64,000 nt of DNA from Bemisia tabaci (GCF_918797505.1 NC_092801.1:18909731-18973730), one strand, 5' to 3'; shown: positions 34,840-46,792, counted from the first letter of the stretch. Notes: a model not told the origin generated them from the sequence alone. Made by a program: numbers and translations.

Positions 34840-35300
34840 CTCCAGCATCGATAGATAAAACCTGCAAGTCCAAATCCAGCGGGACCGCGCGGGGCTTTTC
34901 CACCGCGGGGCGCGGGGGCACGGGGGCCCGCACCCACCTCCTCCGCGGGAAAAACTGGGGGGGGGGGGGGGGGGGGGGTTCCTGCTCGGACGGCCTTGGC
35001 GCTGATCGCCGTTCGCGTTTCCTCTTCCACGGCACCGCGGAGAAACGACGTTGCCAGATCTCACCGGAATCCTCGCGAGCTGAAGGGCGAGGGTTTTCGG
35101 TTTCAGACGATGTGGCAACAGCGCCGCGGATGGAGGCAGAGGCGCGAACATTCTCCGTCGCGTCGCGATCGCGAACTCTCGCGAACTCCGCCTCCGCGCT
35201 TCCTCGTTCCTATAGTCTTCGCCTCCGCGCTCGCCGGCTGCGTTGCCGGACTGGGCACCGAATTGGCGATTTTTGAGCCGCACCCGTGTATATTTTAGAG
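34840..35300. other. CpG-rich block with G run, no gene recognised
   Basis: GC-rich DNA with a run of about 20 G at 34957-34977. Overlapping open frames on both strands (up to 200 codons) read through the run and show no domain. Confidence 0.4.
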
Positions 35301-35437
35301 TGCCTATGTGGGGAGAGTACGAACGAGTCGGTAGATTTGAGGTTAAGTCATGGAGCTTTCAGGGCCCAAAAGTGCAGCCAACCTCTGAAATTAATGAAGA
35401 GTGAAGAATTGGCATGCAAATTTTTTATCGCTTCATA

Positions 35438-35680
35438 CACTGAAAAAAAAAAGAAAAAAAAACCACATTGGATCTAGAGTCCAGACTCTTGAAAACATTG
35501 ACAAAAATACTCTTGATTCAATCGGATTTTTGCTTGAATCAAAACGAAATCCGCTTAAATTAAGAGGCTTGATTCTCGATTTAAGCTAGATTCTGATTGA
35601 ATCAAGAGTACTTTTTCTTGTCGATATTTTTAAGAGTCTGGACTCGGACTCTAGATCCAATGTGTTTTTTTTTTCCAGTG
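35438..35680. mobile_element. Family A foldback MITE, copy 7
   Basis: CACTGAAAAAAAAAAG to TTTTTTTTCCAGTG, flanked by TA on both sides. Compared with the uninterrupted family H copy at 6765-7110, exactly two extra bases are present, confirming a 2-bp duplication. The right arm has a small GGACTC reiteration. Confidence 0.85.
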
Positions 35681-35684
35681 TATG

Positions 35685-36500
35685 AAAGTGCTTTAAGAGC
35701 TGATCATACAGTATTTTTTATAATTTTTTTCTGATACGCGAAAAATTATAAAAATAGATTTAAAAGTGAGAAAATGCACCGCCTAGTGACATCATCTGGC
35801 GGCATTTCCCATTTAAACACAGGTATTTTAGCAGATCAGATCATTTTGTCATATCTTCTCCAATAATTGTTCAACTCATAAACCAAGAGTATTCTCGTGT
35901 TCAGTTCACTCAGTAGTTTCCACTCAAACACAAAAATTCATCAAATTTCAGACACCAGAAAATTCTCTATCGGCACGAAAAATTTTTAGTACTGCATCGC
36001 AAAGTACTTAACGAGCTGCGTCCGCAGTATTTTTTTATTATTTTTTTCTGATATCGGAAATTGTAGAAAAACTGGATTTTGAAAATATGCCGCCTTGCGA
36101 TGTCATCATGCGGCATTCCCCATTTAAACACAAGTTTTTTGGCAGATTAGGCCGTTTGTTCATAGTGCCTCTGGTAATTGTTTCAGGAACCAAGGAATTC
36201 TCACACTGGAAAAAAAAAACACATTGAATCTAGAGTCCAGACTGTTGAAAACATCGACAAGAAAGAAGACTCTTGATTCCATCAGATTTAAGCTTAACTC
36301 AAAAGGAAATCCGTTCAAATTAAGAGGCTTGGTTCTTGATTTAAGCTTAAAGCTGATTGATTCAAGAGTATTTTTTCTTGTCGATGTTTTTAAGAGTCTG
36401 GACTCAAGATCCAATGTGCTTTTTTTCCAGTGCATGCTTAATTCACTCCGTAGTTTCCAGCATGAAATTCACAACAGGCAATTGAGAGTTCTCTACAATC
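35685..36500 (+). repeat. Family H repeat, two tandem copies
   Basis: Copy 2 (about 35685-35995) and copy 3 (35996-36500) share CAGTATTTTTTATAATTTTTT-like starts, GCGGCATTTCCCATTTAAAC and TTCACTC.GTAGTTTCCA. Copy 3 is split by family A copy 8, and copy 2 is preceded by copy 7. Confidence 0.65.
36204..36432. mobile_element. Family A foldback MITE, copy 8
   Basis: CACTGGAAAAAAAAAACAC to GCTTTTTTTCCAGTG with CA flanking both ends. Inserted in family H. Confidence 0.85.
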
Positions 36501-36993
36501 CAGAATTACAGTCGTCAGGATGACGTCATGTTGATGGTTCGTTGGCGAATTTTGTGGACTTCAACAGAGTGGCTTTCATAGCTTCAACTTCCGCTACGTA
36601 TCAAACGTTAGCCTAGGCACCCCGCATTTCCGCGACGACCTTCAGCTTTATTATCAGGCGCACACGGCGCGGAAGGCAGAGAGGCTCTGTCGCAGAGCGC
36701 ACCAATTGTCCGAAGCAATTAATCGTTTGACACCGGGTCCCATCGGAAGACTCACATATCGATCAATCGATTGCATATCGATTGTTAGCAAACTTTTAGC
36801 CTCACCATCGTAACGATGAAACGCGGCGATTCAAAAGATCGCACATCGCACATCAGACGCTCGTCATCCAAATACAGATCTTGCTCCGTGTTCCCCCTCT
36901 ATTAAATGTATGTTTAAGAATTGATTCTTCCGGTGATGCAGCTTGTTTTACCTAGGATCCATATTTTTCATGGATTTAAATGGAAGTCGCCCA

Positions 36994-37553
36994 CAGTTGC
37001 CAACAGTACTTTCTCAGTACATTCCCAAGGCATTCAGTGCCTCCTTGACATTAATATTCCGTACTTTTTCAGTACATTCCCAAGATATTCAGTACCTCCT
37101 TAATATTAACCCTTTATTGCATAGCGTTGCATGAAAGCAACAAATGGTTTTCAGCTTTATTTCTATGCTGGAGTATTAAATTTAATCAAAGCAAGAAATA
37201 ATTTTTGGGGAACATTGTATGTCTGATCTCCTTGCTTAGAAAAACCAATCGACTCTTAGTGTCGAAAAAATGCTGTACAATGTAGATTTTCTCTCCAAAA
37301 TCAACGATTAGCTCATGCAACAAAGGGTTAAGTATTCAGTACTTTTTCAGTACCTTCAATTGAAGAAATTCGAAAAATTTCAAAAATTTGAATTTCTCGC
37401 TCAAAAAGCGACAAATTTGACAGAAAAAATGAAAAAATTCCGGACCTACTCGCGAAATTTCCGCACTTTTACAGTACTTCCGGACCGCCCTCAAAGAATC
37501 AGTACTGTTTCCGTACTTGCCGGAAATTCCAGACTTGTAGACACCCTGCCATC
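36994..37553 (+). mobile_element. Family B MITE, split copy
   Basis: CAGTACTTTCTCAGTACATT at the left and the right end GACTTGTAGACACCCTG belong to one family B copy. It contains an internal repeat of the CAGTACATTCCCAAG block and is interrupted by the TTAA element at 37110-37327. The CAGGG left end is lost. Confidence 0.65.
37106..37331. mobile_element. piggyBac-like MITE with TTAA target site
   Basis: The element (37110-37327) starts CCCTTTATTGCATAGCG and ends CTCATGCAACAAAGGG, with TTAA on both sides. CCC/GGG ends at a duplicated TTAA are diagnostic of piggyBac-type transposition. At 218 bp it has no coding capacity. Confidence 0.75.
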
Positions 37554-38329
37554 ATTTCTGCAAAGCTTGCGATCAGTTGTTCCGTATTCAAAACGCAGCG
37601 TTGCCAAATTGCATGTGTCAATACTGCGTATCACTGGTGACTCGGAAGGCGGAAGAGGGAACCCGCGGCGCACAGTGGATCGAGTCGATCAGAAAGGTCG
37701 GACGTAAATTTGCTTACTAAAACTGCCAATTTTGATGTTTAATTCGTCACATTTTATATTTCAAGGGGTGATTCTGGCAGACAATTTCACAAGAAAACCA
37801 ATGGAGCCACTTTTAGAATCTCACAGTTTCGTATAAACGGAGTTATAAGCGTTTAAAGTTTCCAAATTTTGTCCGACTTCTCTTAATGACTCGATCCACA
37901 GTGCGGCGCGCGGTACGGTTGATTCCAATTGTTTCCCCTTCGACCGCGACGGAGAGCCCCGCTACCACGGTTGCAATATCGTGCCGAGAATGACGATTCG
38001 AGGGTGGAAAACGGTGGAATCGATGCACTATTCGGCAACCGCGCTCTAACGATCGTCGTACTAATTAAGTGGGTGATAACCGCGGGCGTTGTTGTCGCTT
38101 CGGACGGACGTCTAGTCGAAAAAGTTAAAATTAAGCTTCCTCAATTCGGATGCTTGATTAGTAGATGGGTTTTTTCGGCTCGGCTCGGCCAGGAAATGAA
38201 AAACGAAAACAAGTTATATTAGAACGTTAAGTATTCACAACTAAAATTATAGGACACGAATTTAAAAAAAATGAAAAAAAAAAAAAGAACTATTTGAAGT
38301 TCTGCCCCGGATTGCTTTGGATGAAGACA

Positions 38330-38563
38330 CACTAGAAAAAACAAACAACACATTGGATCTAGAGTCCAGACTCTGGAAAACATTGACAAGAAAAAATACT
38401 CTTGATTCAATCGGATTTTTGCTTGAATCAAAACGAAATCCGCTTTGATTAAGATACTTGGTTCTTGATTTGAGCTAGATTCTGATTGAATCAAGAGTAC
38501 TTTTACTTGTCGACGTTTTCAAGAGTCTCGACTCTAGATCCAAATTATTTTTTTTTTCCAGTA
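38330..38563. mobile_element. Family A foldback MITE, copy 9
   Basis: Left end decayed to CACTAGAAAAAACAAAC, right end TTTTTTTTTCCAGTA. No duplication is visible: the left flank is the CCCCGGATTGCTTTGG segment that also occurs at 38863 and 39123, while the right flank is family B. Confidence 0.8.
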
Positions 38564-38862
38564 TGTCCACTGAAACAGGCTGATAAAAAATCAATACTTT
38601 TACAGTACTTTTTCAGTACATTCCCAAGAAATTCAGTACTTCCTCAACGGAAAAATTCAGTACTTTTCCAAAACCTTCATTCAACAAAATTTCAAAAATT
38701 TAAAGTTCTCGCTCAAAATTGCGACTAAAGTGAACAAACAATGAAAAAAAAATCCGGGCCTTCTAGCGGAATTCCGCACTTTTTCAGGACTTCCGAACCG
38801 CCCTTAAAAAATCGGAACTGTTTCCGGACTTTCCGGAAATTCTGGACTTGTAGACACCCTGC
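38564..38862 (+). mobile_element. Family B MITE
   Basis: TGTCCACTGAAACAGGC to GGACTTGTAGACACCCTG. The CAGGG of the left end is replaced by the family A terminus. Confidence 0.65.
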
Positions 38863-39430
38863 CCCGGATGCTTTGGATGAAGACAGAGCAAAAGAGAGAA
38901 ATATTCAATTTTCTGTTTTGGACGAGACGAAACGAAAACCTTCATTCGACAAAATTTCAAAATTTAAATTTCTCGCTCAAATTGCGACAAAAATTACCAA
39001 AAAATGAAAAAAATTCCGGGCCTTCCTGCGGAATTTCCGCACATTTTCAGGACTTCCGAACCGCCCTTGAAAAATCAGTACTATTTCCAGACTTTCCGAA
39101 AATTCTGGACTTGTAGACACCCTGCCCCGGATGCTTTGGATAAAGCACTGGAAAAAAAACACATTGGATCTAGAGTCCAGACTCTTGAAAACATCGACAA
39201 GAAAAAATACTCTTGATTCAATCGGATTTTTGCTTGAATCAAAACGAAATCCGCTTAAATTAAGAGGCTTGGTTCTTGATTTAAGCTAGATTCTGATTGA
39301 ATTAAGAGTACTTTTTCTTGTCGATGTTTTTAAGAGTCTGTGATCCAATGTGTTTTTTTTTCCCAGTGAGACAGAACAAAAGAGAGAAATATTCAATTTT
39401 CTGTTTTAGACGAGACGAAACGAAGACGAG
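38669..39430 (+). repeat. Tandem duplication of half of family B plus host segment
   Basis: Unit 1 (38669-38938) and unit 2 (38939-39430) each consist of the family B right part starting CCTTCATTC.ACAAAATTTC, followed by CCCCGGATGCTTTGGAT and AAAGAGAGAAATATTCAATT. Unit 2 is split by family A copy 10. Confidence 0.7.
39146..39368. mobile_element. Family A foldback MITE, copy 10
   Basis: CACTGGAAAAAAAACAC to TTTTTTTTCCCAGTG, with AG on both sides. The empty unit-1 copy (GATGAAGACAGAGC) shows that two bases were duplicated. The right arm has lost part of the TGGACTCTA segment. Confidence 0.85.
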
Positions 39431-39817
39431 GGCGAGCCGCCGCCAGTTGCGAAATGCGCAATTCGCGCGAATTCGACTTCGGAATTTGAAATTTTTTCTG
39501 GAAATGGGGCACAACATTGACTCGGCACTCGGGGCGACTCGTAAAACCAAAATAGACCCGTTTTCGACGGTGGGTGGAGTTGTGACTAAAATAATTTCAC
39601 GACTCGAAGAAAGCGGGGGCGGCTTCCGCAATTGGGCGGGCTGCAGACAAAATGTTGCCAAAATATGGGAAAGTGGATGTGGGAGGCTTGGAACAATTTA
39701 ACGACTCCCATCGCTCCGAGAGGAATTTATCAATCCCGTTCACGATGGACCGTCAGACGGGCTTAAGTTGAGGGTATTACAGCAACTTAAACGTAAAAAA
39801 TTCACGTGATTTAATCT

Positions 39818-40200
39818 GCGAGCCAACTATTGAAATTGATTGACGAAACGAGAGACAAAAAAGATCAAGAGAAAATGGAGCGATCCTATTGGTGGAAGCA
39901 AGTGGTCGGTGTGGACTCACTGGAAAAAAAACACATCGGATCTAGAGTCCAGACTCTTGAAAACATTGACAAGAAAAAATACTCTTGATTCAATCAGATT
40001 TTTGCTTAAATCAAAAGGAAATCCGCTCAAATTAAGAGACTTGGTTCTTGATTTAAGCAAAAATCCGATTGAATCTAGAGTATTTTTTCTTGTCGATGTT
40101 TTCAAGAGTCTGGACTCTAGATCCAATGTGTTTTTTTTTTTTCAGTGCTGAAGAGGTATGTACTCGTAATAGACTAATCAATGGCAACCAAGAGAGTCCC
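39818..40200. mobile_element. Family F MITE, truncated, with nested family A
   Basis: AACTATTGAAATTGATTGACG and GGAGCGATCCTATTGGTGG on the left, TAATAGACTAATCAATGGC on the right. The terminal right half is missing. Confidence 0.55.
39918..40147. mobile_element. Family A foldback MITE, copy 11
   Basis: CACTGGAAAAAAAACACATC to TTTTTTTTTTTCAGTG, with CT on both sides. Inserted in family F. Confidence 0.85.
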
Positions 40201-40529
40201 ACAGTTAATCATTAGTTAGAAAATCCGCTTGCATTAGGAGGATTGTCTTTCAGTTCAAGAAACAATCCAAGTATCTTTTCTTATCAGGAAATTCCACTTT
40301 CCAGTGAATTTCTTGATCCATGAACGATTTTCTGACAATTTCCTAATTTTTCCGGTTTTTTTAACGGTCAACACACTTCTCCAGTGTCCCTTCGCCTATA
40401 GAGTCATATTCCATCCCAGCCAGGAAGTGCGCGCAGGAACAGGTCAGCCTTCGTCTCCACATACATAGCCGTGCAGTGCTGCACATGCAATGCGGGTTGC
40501 ATGCCGCGCCTGCCAGCGGCGAGATCCCC

Positions 40530-40800
40530 CGCATTCCGCGTGACGTCACGTGGGATCATCCGGCAACGCGCAGGCGCAACAGGAAGAAGGCAGTCGAGTC
40601 GGGCCGATTCCGATTGTGAGCGGGCGCCCGATTCCACGATCCGTTAACTTCACCTCGGCCGTAAACAAATCCTGCGCCCCCGAAGCCCCCCAGGGGGAGG
40701 GGGTGAAGGAGGGGGCGGGGGCACTCCGCTTCCGCTCCGACGGCTCCTTCCGAGTGCGCATGCGCAGGGTCCGCCTCGTCCGTGTCATCGTTAGAGTCAT
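40530..40800. promoter_or_regulatory. CpG-rich block with overlapping CRE and E-box
   Basis: TGACGTCA at 40541-40548 overlaps CACGTG at 40547-40552 at the edge of a 270-bp GC-rich, CpG-dense block. No transcript or frame with a recognisable motif. The regulatory role is only a suggestion. Confidence 0.3.
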
Positions 40801-41029
40801 CTTCAAGGGTCTCGTTCCTTCGCCAGTCTACTGCTTAACGAGACGAGTCCTCGGTAAAGGCCGAAATACAGGATCAGACTGAGCTTTGGGGTCGTATTCA
40901 TGGTCACTTCTCATAATCAGCCCTGCAGCCTGATTGTTGAAATTTTGTGTTCGTCGGATGGAAATGGATGACATAGGTTAAACGGCGAAGCGCTGGAGTA
41001 TTTACGCAGAGGTGTGTATACCAGCAGGC

Positions 41030-41285
41030 TGATTATTGAGATTGATAGACAAAGAGGACATAGGGAGTTTGGAGCAAACCTATTGCTTGAAATGGCTGAG
41101 TCCTATAGACTAAGGGAGAAAATGATGGACTAACTATCGGGTCCTTCGTGGATTGCCGTTAGTTACTCTATTGCCTACCTCCTTTGTCCATTGCAACCAC
41201 CCGCTTCCACCAATAGGATCCCTCCAAATCTCTTTTGTCCTATTTGTCTAGAGCTTTGTCGATCAATTTCAATAATCGGCCCGCT
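41030..41285. mobile_element. Family F MITE, copy 3
   Basis: CAGGCTGATTATTGAGATTG to CAATTTCAATAATCGGCCCG, full length at about 255 bp. It is followed immediately by a family B element. Confidence 0.75.
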
Positions 41286-41584
41286 GGATGCCTAGTAAAA
41301 CAGGTTGGCCAAAAATCAGTACTTTTACGGCACACTTCTAAAAAATTCAGTACCTCCTCAACAGAAAAATCCAGTACTTTTTCAGTATCTCCATTTGACG
41401 ATATTCGAAAAAATTCAAAAATTTGAATACCTCGCTTAAATTACGACAAAAATGACAACAAAATGAAAAAATTCCGGACATTCTTGCGGAATTTCCGCAC
41501 TTTAACAGTACTTCCGGAACCGCCCTTAAAAAATCAGAACCTTTTCCGTTCTTTCCGGAAGTTCCGGACTTGGAGGCACCCTTA
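41286..41584 (+). mobile_element. Family B MITE, near-complete
   Basis: GATGCCTAGTAAAACAGG to GACTTGGAGGCACCCTT. Both termini are drifted from the CAGGGTGTCTAC consensus. Confidence 0.65.
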
Positions 41585-41689
41585 CGGCGCCGGATCGCAA
41601 AAACGCCTGATTTTCGCACCCCTGATTCTGGTCGACAACCCTCAATCCTCCGAAATCCGAATCAATTACGTGGAGTCGGATGGTGTCGA

Positions 41690-42060
41690 TGACACTCTTC
41701 ACGGTGGCGCGCGCACCATAGGGGGGGAGGGGGGGGGGCGCATCACCCGAGTTTTCCCAGTTAAACACTCGAGTGCCTCCAGCGAGGGAGCATCGGAGCG
41801 TTGATCGGTGAGGGATGTTCGATTTAAATCGGGGCTCACCGACTCACCGCCACCGTGGGAACCGGTGGGAGTGTCGTAGGATCGGTCACCAAAGTGTGAC
41901 CTGCCGGAGGATCCACACCTCAAAGGACAGGCCGCGTGGGCCTGGGAGCGTTAATACGTCACCACGGGACATCATCCTCAAATCAGGGCGTTTTCAGGAT
42001 CCACGCATGGGGCTGTGTTACGTGGAGCGGCACTCCCGTTCGAGAAATTGTACAAATCAC
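41690..42060. other. GC-rich segment, no gene recognised
   Basis: Includes GGGGGGGAGGGGGGGG at about 41720. Frames on both strands are open without a recognisable motif. Confidence 0.35.
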
Positions 42061-42125
42061 GAGAGGTCATCTCGTAGATTCACACGATTCCCTCTTTTTC
42101 AATTTTCATGTCGAGAAGGAACACA

Positions 42126-42354
42126 CACTGCGGAAAAAAAAACACATTGAATCTAGAGTCCAGACTTTTAAAACATCGACAAGAAAAAATACTCTTGATT
42201 CGATCGGAGTTTTGCTTAAATCAAGAACCAAGCCTCTTAATTTGAGCGGATTTCCTTTTGATTTAAGCAAAAATCTGATTGAATCAAGAGTATTTTTTCT
42301 TGTCAATGTTTCCAGAGCCTGGACTCTAGATCCAATGTGTTTTCTTTTCCAGTG
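42126..42354. mobile_element. Family A foldback MITE, copy 12
   Basis: CACTGCGGAAAAAAAAACAC to GTTTTCTTTTCCAGTG, with CA on both sides. It abuts copy 13 with no spacer. Confidence 0.85.
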
Positions 42355-42702
42355 CACCGGAAAACAGGTCGCTTGGATCTAGAGTCCAGACTCTTAATTA
42401 TATTGACAGGAAAAAATACTCTTGATTTGATTAGATTTTTCCTTGAATCGAAGAGCCGAACCTTTTGATTTAGGCGGATTTCCTTTTGATTCAAGCAAAA
42501 AGTCCGATTGAATCTTCTTCTTCTTCTACTAACGACTAGGGCATGGCCCTGTTTGTCAAGCCTTCGAGTGCCGAGCACAAAATATTAAAAATATAATAAT
42601 TATCTGTAAAGATTCAAGAGTATCGATTGAATCAAGAGTATTTTTTCTTGTCGATGTTTATAAGAGTCTGGGCTCGAGATCCAAGCTACTTTTTTTCCAG
42701 TG
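42355..42702. mobile_element. Family A foldback MITE, copy 13, with internal insertion
   Basis: Starts CACCGGAAAACAGGTCGC and ends TACTTTTTTTCCAGTG. About 100 bp (42519-42615) of unrelated sequence splits the right arm. CA follows the element, matching the CA before copy 12, so the pair may have inserted as a dimer. Confidence 0.75.
42519..42615 (-). repeat. Possible retroelement 3' tail inside family A copy 13
   Basis: Begins TTCTTCTTCTTCTACTAACG. On the minus strand this gives CAGGGCCATGCCCTAGTCG followed by a GAA-repeat tail, as seen in some non-LTR retrotransposon 3' ends. Too short to assign to a clade. Confidence 0.35.
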
Positions 42703-42804
42703 CAGCTCGATCTGGCGACAAATCCTCTACACTTCTGCCATGCTGGCAAAGATTGTAGTTTCTCTCAAATTTTTGAAATCGAGTCTGTTTCAAAATTCGT
42801 CTGA
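42703..42804 (+). repeat. Direct duplication of about 103 bp flanking family K copy 2 (left)
   Basis: CAGCTCGATCTGGCGACAAA through CAAAATTCGTCTGA. It matches 43095-43198 and abuts the K element. Confidence 0.8.
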
Positions 42805-43083
42805 CAGGTGTCTAGTTTTTTTTTTCATTTAGGGAAATCCTGATTTTTGACTGCTGAATTCTGATTTCATAATTTTTCCGAATCCTGATTTTTTGCGGAG
42901 AAAAATTAAAATTTCTGCATAAGCATATGCGAAAGCATAAAAAAAATCCAATCGGACAGCCGACTTTTCTCACATCCTGATTTTACGACCCATTTTTCTT
43001 CAAATCCTGATGAAATCGGGATTGAATCCTAATTGGCCTCAAATCCTGATAGAATCGGGAAAATCCTGATGCTAGACACCCTG
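42805..43083 (+). mobile_element. Family K MITE, copy 2
   Basis: CAGGTGTCTAGTTTTTTTTT to GATGCTAGACACCCTG, with repeated AATCCTGATTTT inside. It is flanked by a direct repeat of about 103 bp rather than an 8-bp duplication. Confidence 0.75.
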
Positions 43084-43094
43084 GTTCAGAAAAA

Positions 43095-43198
43095 CAGCTC
43101 GATCTGGCGACAAATCCTCTACACTTCTGCCATACTAGCAAAGATTGTAAAGTATCTCTGAAACTTTTAAAATCGGGTTTATTTCAAAATTCGTCTGA
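43095..43198 (+). repeat. Direct duplication of about 103 bp flanking family K copy 2 (right)
   Basis: Copy of 42703-42804, starting 11 bp after the element end. Confidence 0.8.
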
Positions 43199-43707
43199 TC
43201 TTTTACAAAATGAAATCACCGAAACAGCCAAAACAGCGAAATTCGTCGATCAAGGGCACTAGTTACTCTCTGAATTCACGCTTAAGGGTAGTAATTCGAC
43301 AATCCCCCGTATTTGCCAAATAATCGGTTGCGAAGGAAGCAAAACAGAAATACAACTTAGGAAATCCACCCTCTAATAATCCCAAGATGAGGAAGAATCC
43401 TGAATCCGACCCAAAAACCCCGCCCCATCACAAGTGCCTCAATTTCTTAAAAACGCGGTAAGTGACATTAACATATTTCCCGACATTAGGGAACACATCC
43501 TACTCCCGGCTCATTTTAAATTTAACCAGATACTCGCCCCAGACGAAGAAAGTAAGTGCCATTTTATTAGATCGCGTTAGGACGGGGTTGAGACCCTTCA
43601 GATCTCAGTCGAGACGAGAACGAAATTGTAGGATACCGTGTTCGGGACACTTAAAACCTTTTCAAACCTCCGGTCATTACGTCATTTTCGGGGCGAGACC
43701 TCTGCAG

Positions 43708-43963
43708 CCCTGACGCATACGGGAAAACGTCTTATGCACCTTCGGACGTTGCCGAATTCCCTTCCATAAAACGCGAGTTTTCCAGGAAAAATACGAATCT
43801 TATCCTTTCGAATTTTCAGTGAATTTTATTCGCGAGTGAAACTTGAATATAAGAAAATTTATTCAAGGAAATATTCTCATGACATCTCTAGAAAAATGAT
43901 GTTTTATCCAGGCTAATTTGGCAACCTGCGAATGCTCATGGTGTGTTTTTTTCTTGGCACGGT
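43708..43963. mobile_element. Family D MITE, degenerate copy
   Basis: GCATACGGGAAAACGTC, GACGTTGCCGAATTCCC at the left and TGCGAATGCTCATGGTG, TTCTTGGCACGGTG at the right. Both ends are strongly decayed. Confidence 0.55.
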
Positions 43964-46344
43964 GAAGTAGTTTTAATAACAAAGGCCACCGGTGCAACGG
44001 TTCACTTCATCAAACCGAGGCTCTCTGCGAAACAACTTAAGCACCGAACGATTCCGAAGCACTTGGGCGGTTTTCCGAACGATCGTTGGGATTAATCATG
44101 ACCTTCACCCGCACCCGGAGAAATGGGGCGAAGAATCCGGATTATCGATGTTCGGGGTAGGAACCACCCTTGCGCGCACGGAATCCGTAAGATCCGACCC
44201 CTGGAATGAGAGTCCGAGATTACATTTTTACGCTATGATTAAATACAAAATACCGTGGTAGAAATCTTATTTATGGGTTGAGGGGGTGTGGCCCCTGATT
44301 CGGGAGGAGGAAATGAGGGACACCCCGGGAAGGATACCCTCGGATTCGGGGTTGCCAACCCTAAATTCGAACCTTTACGTACGCGTTTTTGTTACCGAGG
44401 GTGATGTTCTCAGGATGGCAGCCCTGCAACCGATTTGGCTGACATCGCATCGTCATTTAACATAGATGAGACACCGGTGAAATAGAATTCGGGATGTATT
44501 CATTAGGACCCTTTCACCCCGTTTTTTTCCTCCCCTTTTTTATTTTTTTTTCGTTGAGTCGCGCTTGAGTAACATCATAAGCGCTTGAAAATGTGTAGAT
44601 TTGATCGAAAAGATAGGGCTCCGAAAAAAGAGGAATTAATTTTAGGATTTCGTTTCAAATGACCTGTAGCGGTTGAGAGATTTTTCTTCAGTTATAGTTG
44701 CGGAGGGCCGGGCTCTTCCTCTCGATAGCTCGGACGTTTAGATATAATCGCAGGAAGGCAGAAATGAGCTTGCCGGATTGAATTCACAGGACAGGAAGAG
44801 GAGAGAAATTGAAGGTCTCCGAAAAATTTGCACACAAAAGCTCGCTTTTAGGCCGAACACGTGCAGCGCCAGGCAATGAAATGGAGAGTGAGTGGGTACG
44901 AAATTGTGCTGTCTGGAAAATTCGGGTACCGGATTTTAATACAGGAAAAGCGCCTAACCTTAGACGCTTGTTTTCGTCGTCATCAATTAAAATTTTCGAT
45001 AGAATCAACTTTTTTCTGCCAGGATGATTTCTAGAATTTGTGAACGAGACCGTGACTTGTTCAATATCGTGAGGTGCACCTGTCCTGACTGTGTAAAATC
45101 TGAAATATTAATCATGCACGGCGAGAGAATGACTACAACTACAAGGCCGTATGACGTCACAAGGCGGGAATTTCTTAATTTTTTTAAACCTTCTTTTCAC
45201 CAAAGTCTCAAATCAAATTCTATAATATAAAAGCATGAGAGTGGCGTGTAAGACATGTCGCCTGAAGTGCGAGGAGCTTCGGGAGGTTAGACTGCGATGC
45301 GGTCAGGGGGCTTGGCCCCCCGGTCAGAAAAATGGTGAGGAAAATTCCGCTAAAAGCATTTTTTAACAAAGGTAGGGGGACTTTTTCTTGCAAATTATCC
45401 ATTCTTGGATCATCCATTGCTCTCGTGACGAAACAAATAGTTTTTCTTCATCAGATTCCATAACAGAATCGAAAGCACTTCGGAGGCGCGAAAAGAACCA
45501 CACTCCGATCGTGAACAAGTAGGGAAGGCGTCAGATCTGCCAACTCTTACAATCATCCACACTTTTCAAATCGACAAAACCAGCAAAGTCCAACATTTCA
45601 ACTTAAATCTGACAACAGCGCGCGAGAGACAGGACCACGGATCGGCTCCATCCGGAGCTACCGGGAGGCTTTCCAACTCCCCCTCCCCTCTGAAACCAAA
45701 AACCGCGTAAGTCGAGAAGCCCCCCGATGGGAGTTGCGTTGTTCTACCCTCAGTTCTCTCTCGGTGGGTGTCTACCTGTTGGGTTCTTTATTTGGAAGGT
45801 ACTGAAAATAAAAAAGCAACTATTTCCAATGTGATGTGGGCTCTGTCACGCGTGTATTTCAACAGGTCCCGAGGCCCCGAGTCACAATGGAGATAGGTGT
45901 TTTTTAATGGATGCGGCCCTTTCCTTTCGGGCCGGCAGGTGAGCCTCTTGAAAAATCTGGATCCCCGAGCGGAGCTGATTAACGGCGGCCCCCACCCCTT
46001 GGAATTCCGAAGAGCGAGAGAGGTGAAACCGCGGGTGGCTGCGGGTTCGGGTCGGGAGTTGGGTGGTTCTTGTCGGGAGCGGCGATGCTCACCCTGCGGC
46101 CACGGCTCGTACAGGAAGGAGTCGGTGGCCCATTATGTCCATTGTCGAGTCGCCTCCTCGGCCTTGGAGCCGCGACCCGTTGCCAGCCTCCCGCGGTACC
46201 GGGAATTCCTCCGCGGGGCCCCAGCCTCCGGCCGGAGGACCATGAGGGTTGCGACTACTGCTACAAATAATCAATGCCTGGATGTCATTTTCACGAAAAT
46301 AGGACCGGTTCTTTTCGTAATCACGTAAACGCGCCAAAATCGTG
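43964..46344. other. 2.4 kb without recognisable gene or repeat
   Basis: Mixed composition. The CpG-rich part at 45950-46250 has open frames on both strands (up to 143 codons) without a motif. Confidence 0.4.
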
Positions 46345-46566
46345 AATGCGAGAAAAACAAGAAAAACCCAGGGGAGTTGAAACTACCCGAAAAAATGTGG
46401 AAGGAGGGAAAATTTTCCCCAAAAGTTGAAGATCGAAGGAAAACAGAAGAAAAATGTCATATTTTAAAGAGTGGTGGCAAATTTTGGGGAAATCTGATGA
46501 GAAAAATGTGGAGAGCTGGCCGGCGGACGCGTGAAAATTTGGAAGCTGGGAAGATTTTACACCCCT
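46345..46566 (+). repeat. Long direct duplication flanking family A copy 14 (left)
   Basis: 222 bp from AATGCGAGAAAAACAAG to GGGAAGATTTTACACCCCT. The other copy (46793-47044) is 252 bp because a segment of about 30 bp (GATCACGCGCCCGGAAAAAT) is missing here. Shared landmarks include AGCTGGCCGGCGGACGCG. Confidence 0.85.
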
Positions 46567-46792
46567 CACTGGGAGAAGAACACATTGGATCTTGAGTCCA
46601 GACTCTTGAGAACATTGACAAGAAAAAGGACTCTTGATTCGATCGGATTTAAGCTTAAATCAAAAGGAAATCCGCTCAAATTAAGAGGCTTGGTTCTTGA
46701 TTTAAGCTTAAATCTGATCGAATCAAGAGTATTTTTTCTTGTCGATGCTTTTATGAGTCTGGACTCCAGATCCAATGTGCTTTTTTCCAGTG
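46567..46792. mobile_element. Family A foldback MITE, copy 14
   Basis: CACTGGGAGAAGAACACATTG to GTGCTTTTTTCCAGTG. It sits exactly between two copies of a host segment of about 250 bp, without a 2-bp duplication. GTG precedes both host copies (host CGTG on the left, element CAGTG on the right), giving a 3-bp microhomology. Confidence 0.85.

Noticed and set aside
34674..35276. 200-codon frame and overlapping frames on both strands
   Set aside because: They start inside a family E arm and cross a G run of about 20. This is a compositional artefact.
45915..45945. Plus-strand CAG|GTGAG after CCCTTTCCTTTCGGGCCGG
   Set aside because: The pyrimidine tract is broken by GGGCCGG and no branchpoint-like motif is at the right distance. 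Not comparable to the four minus-strand sites.
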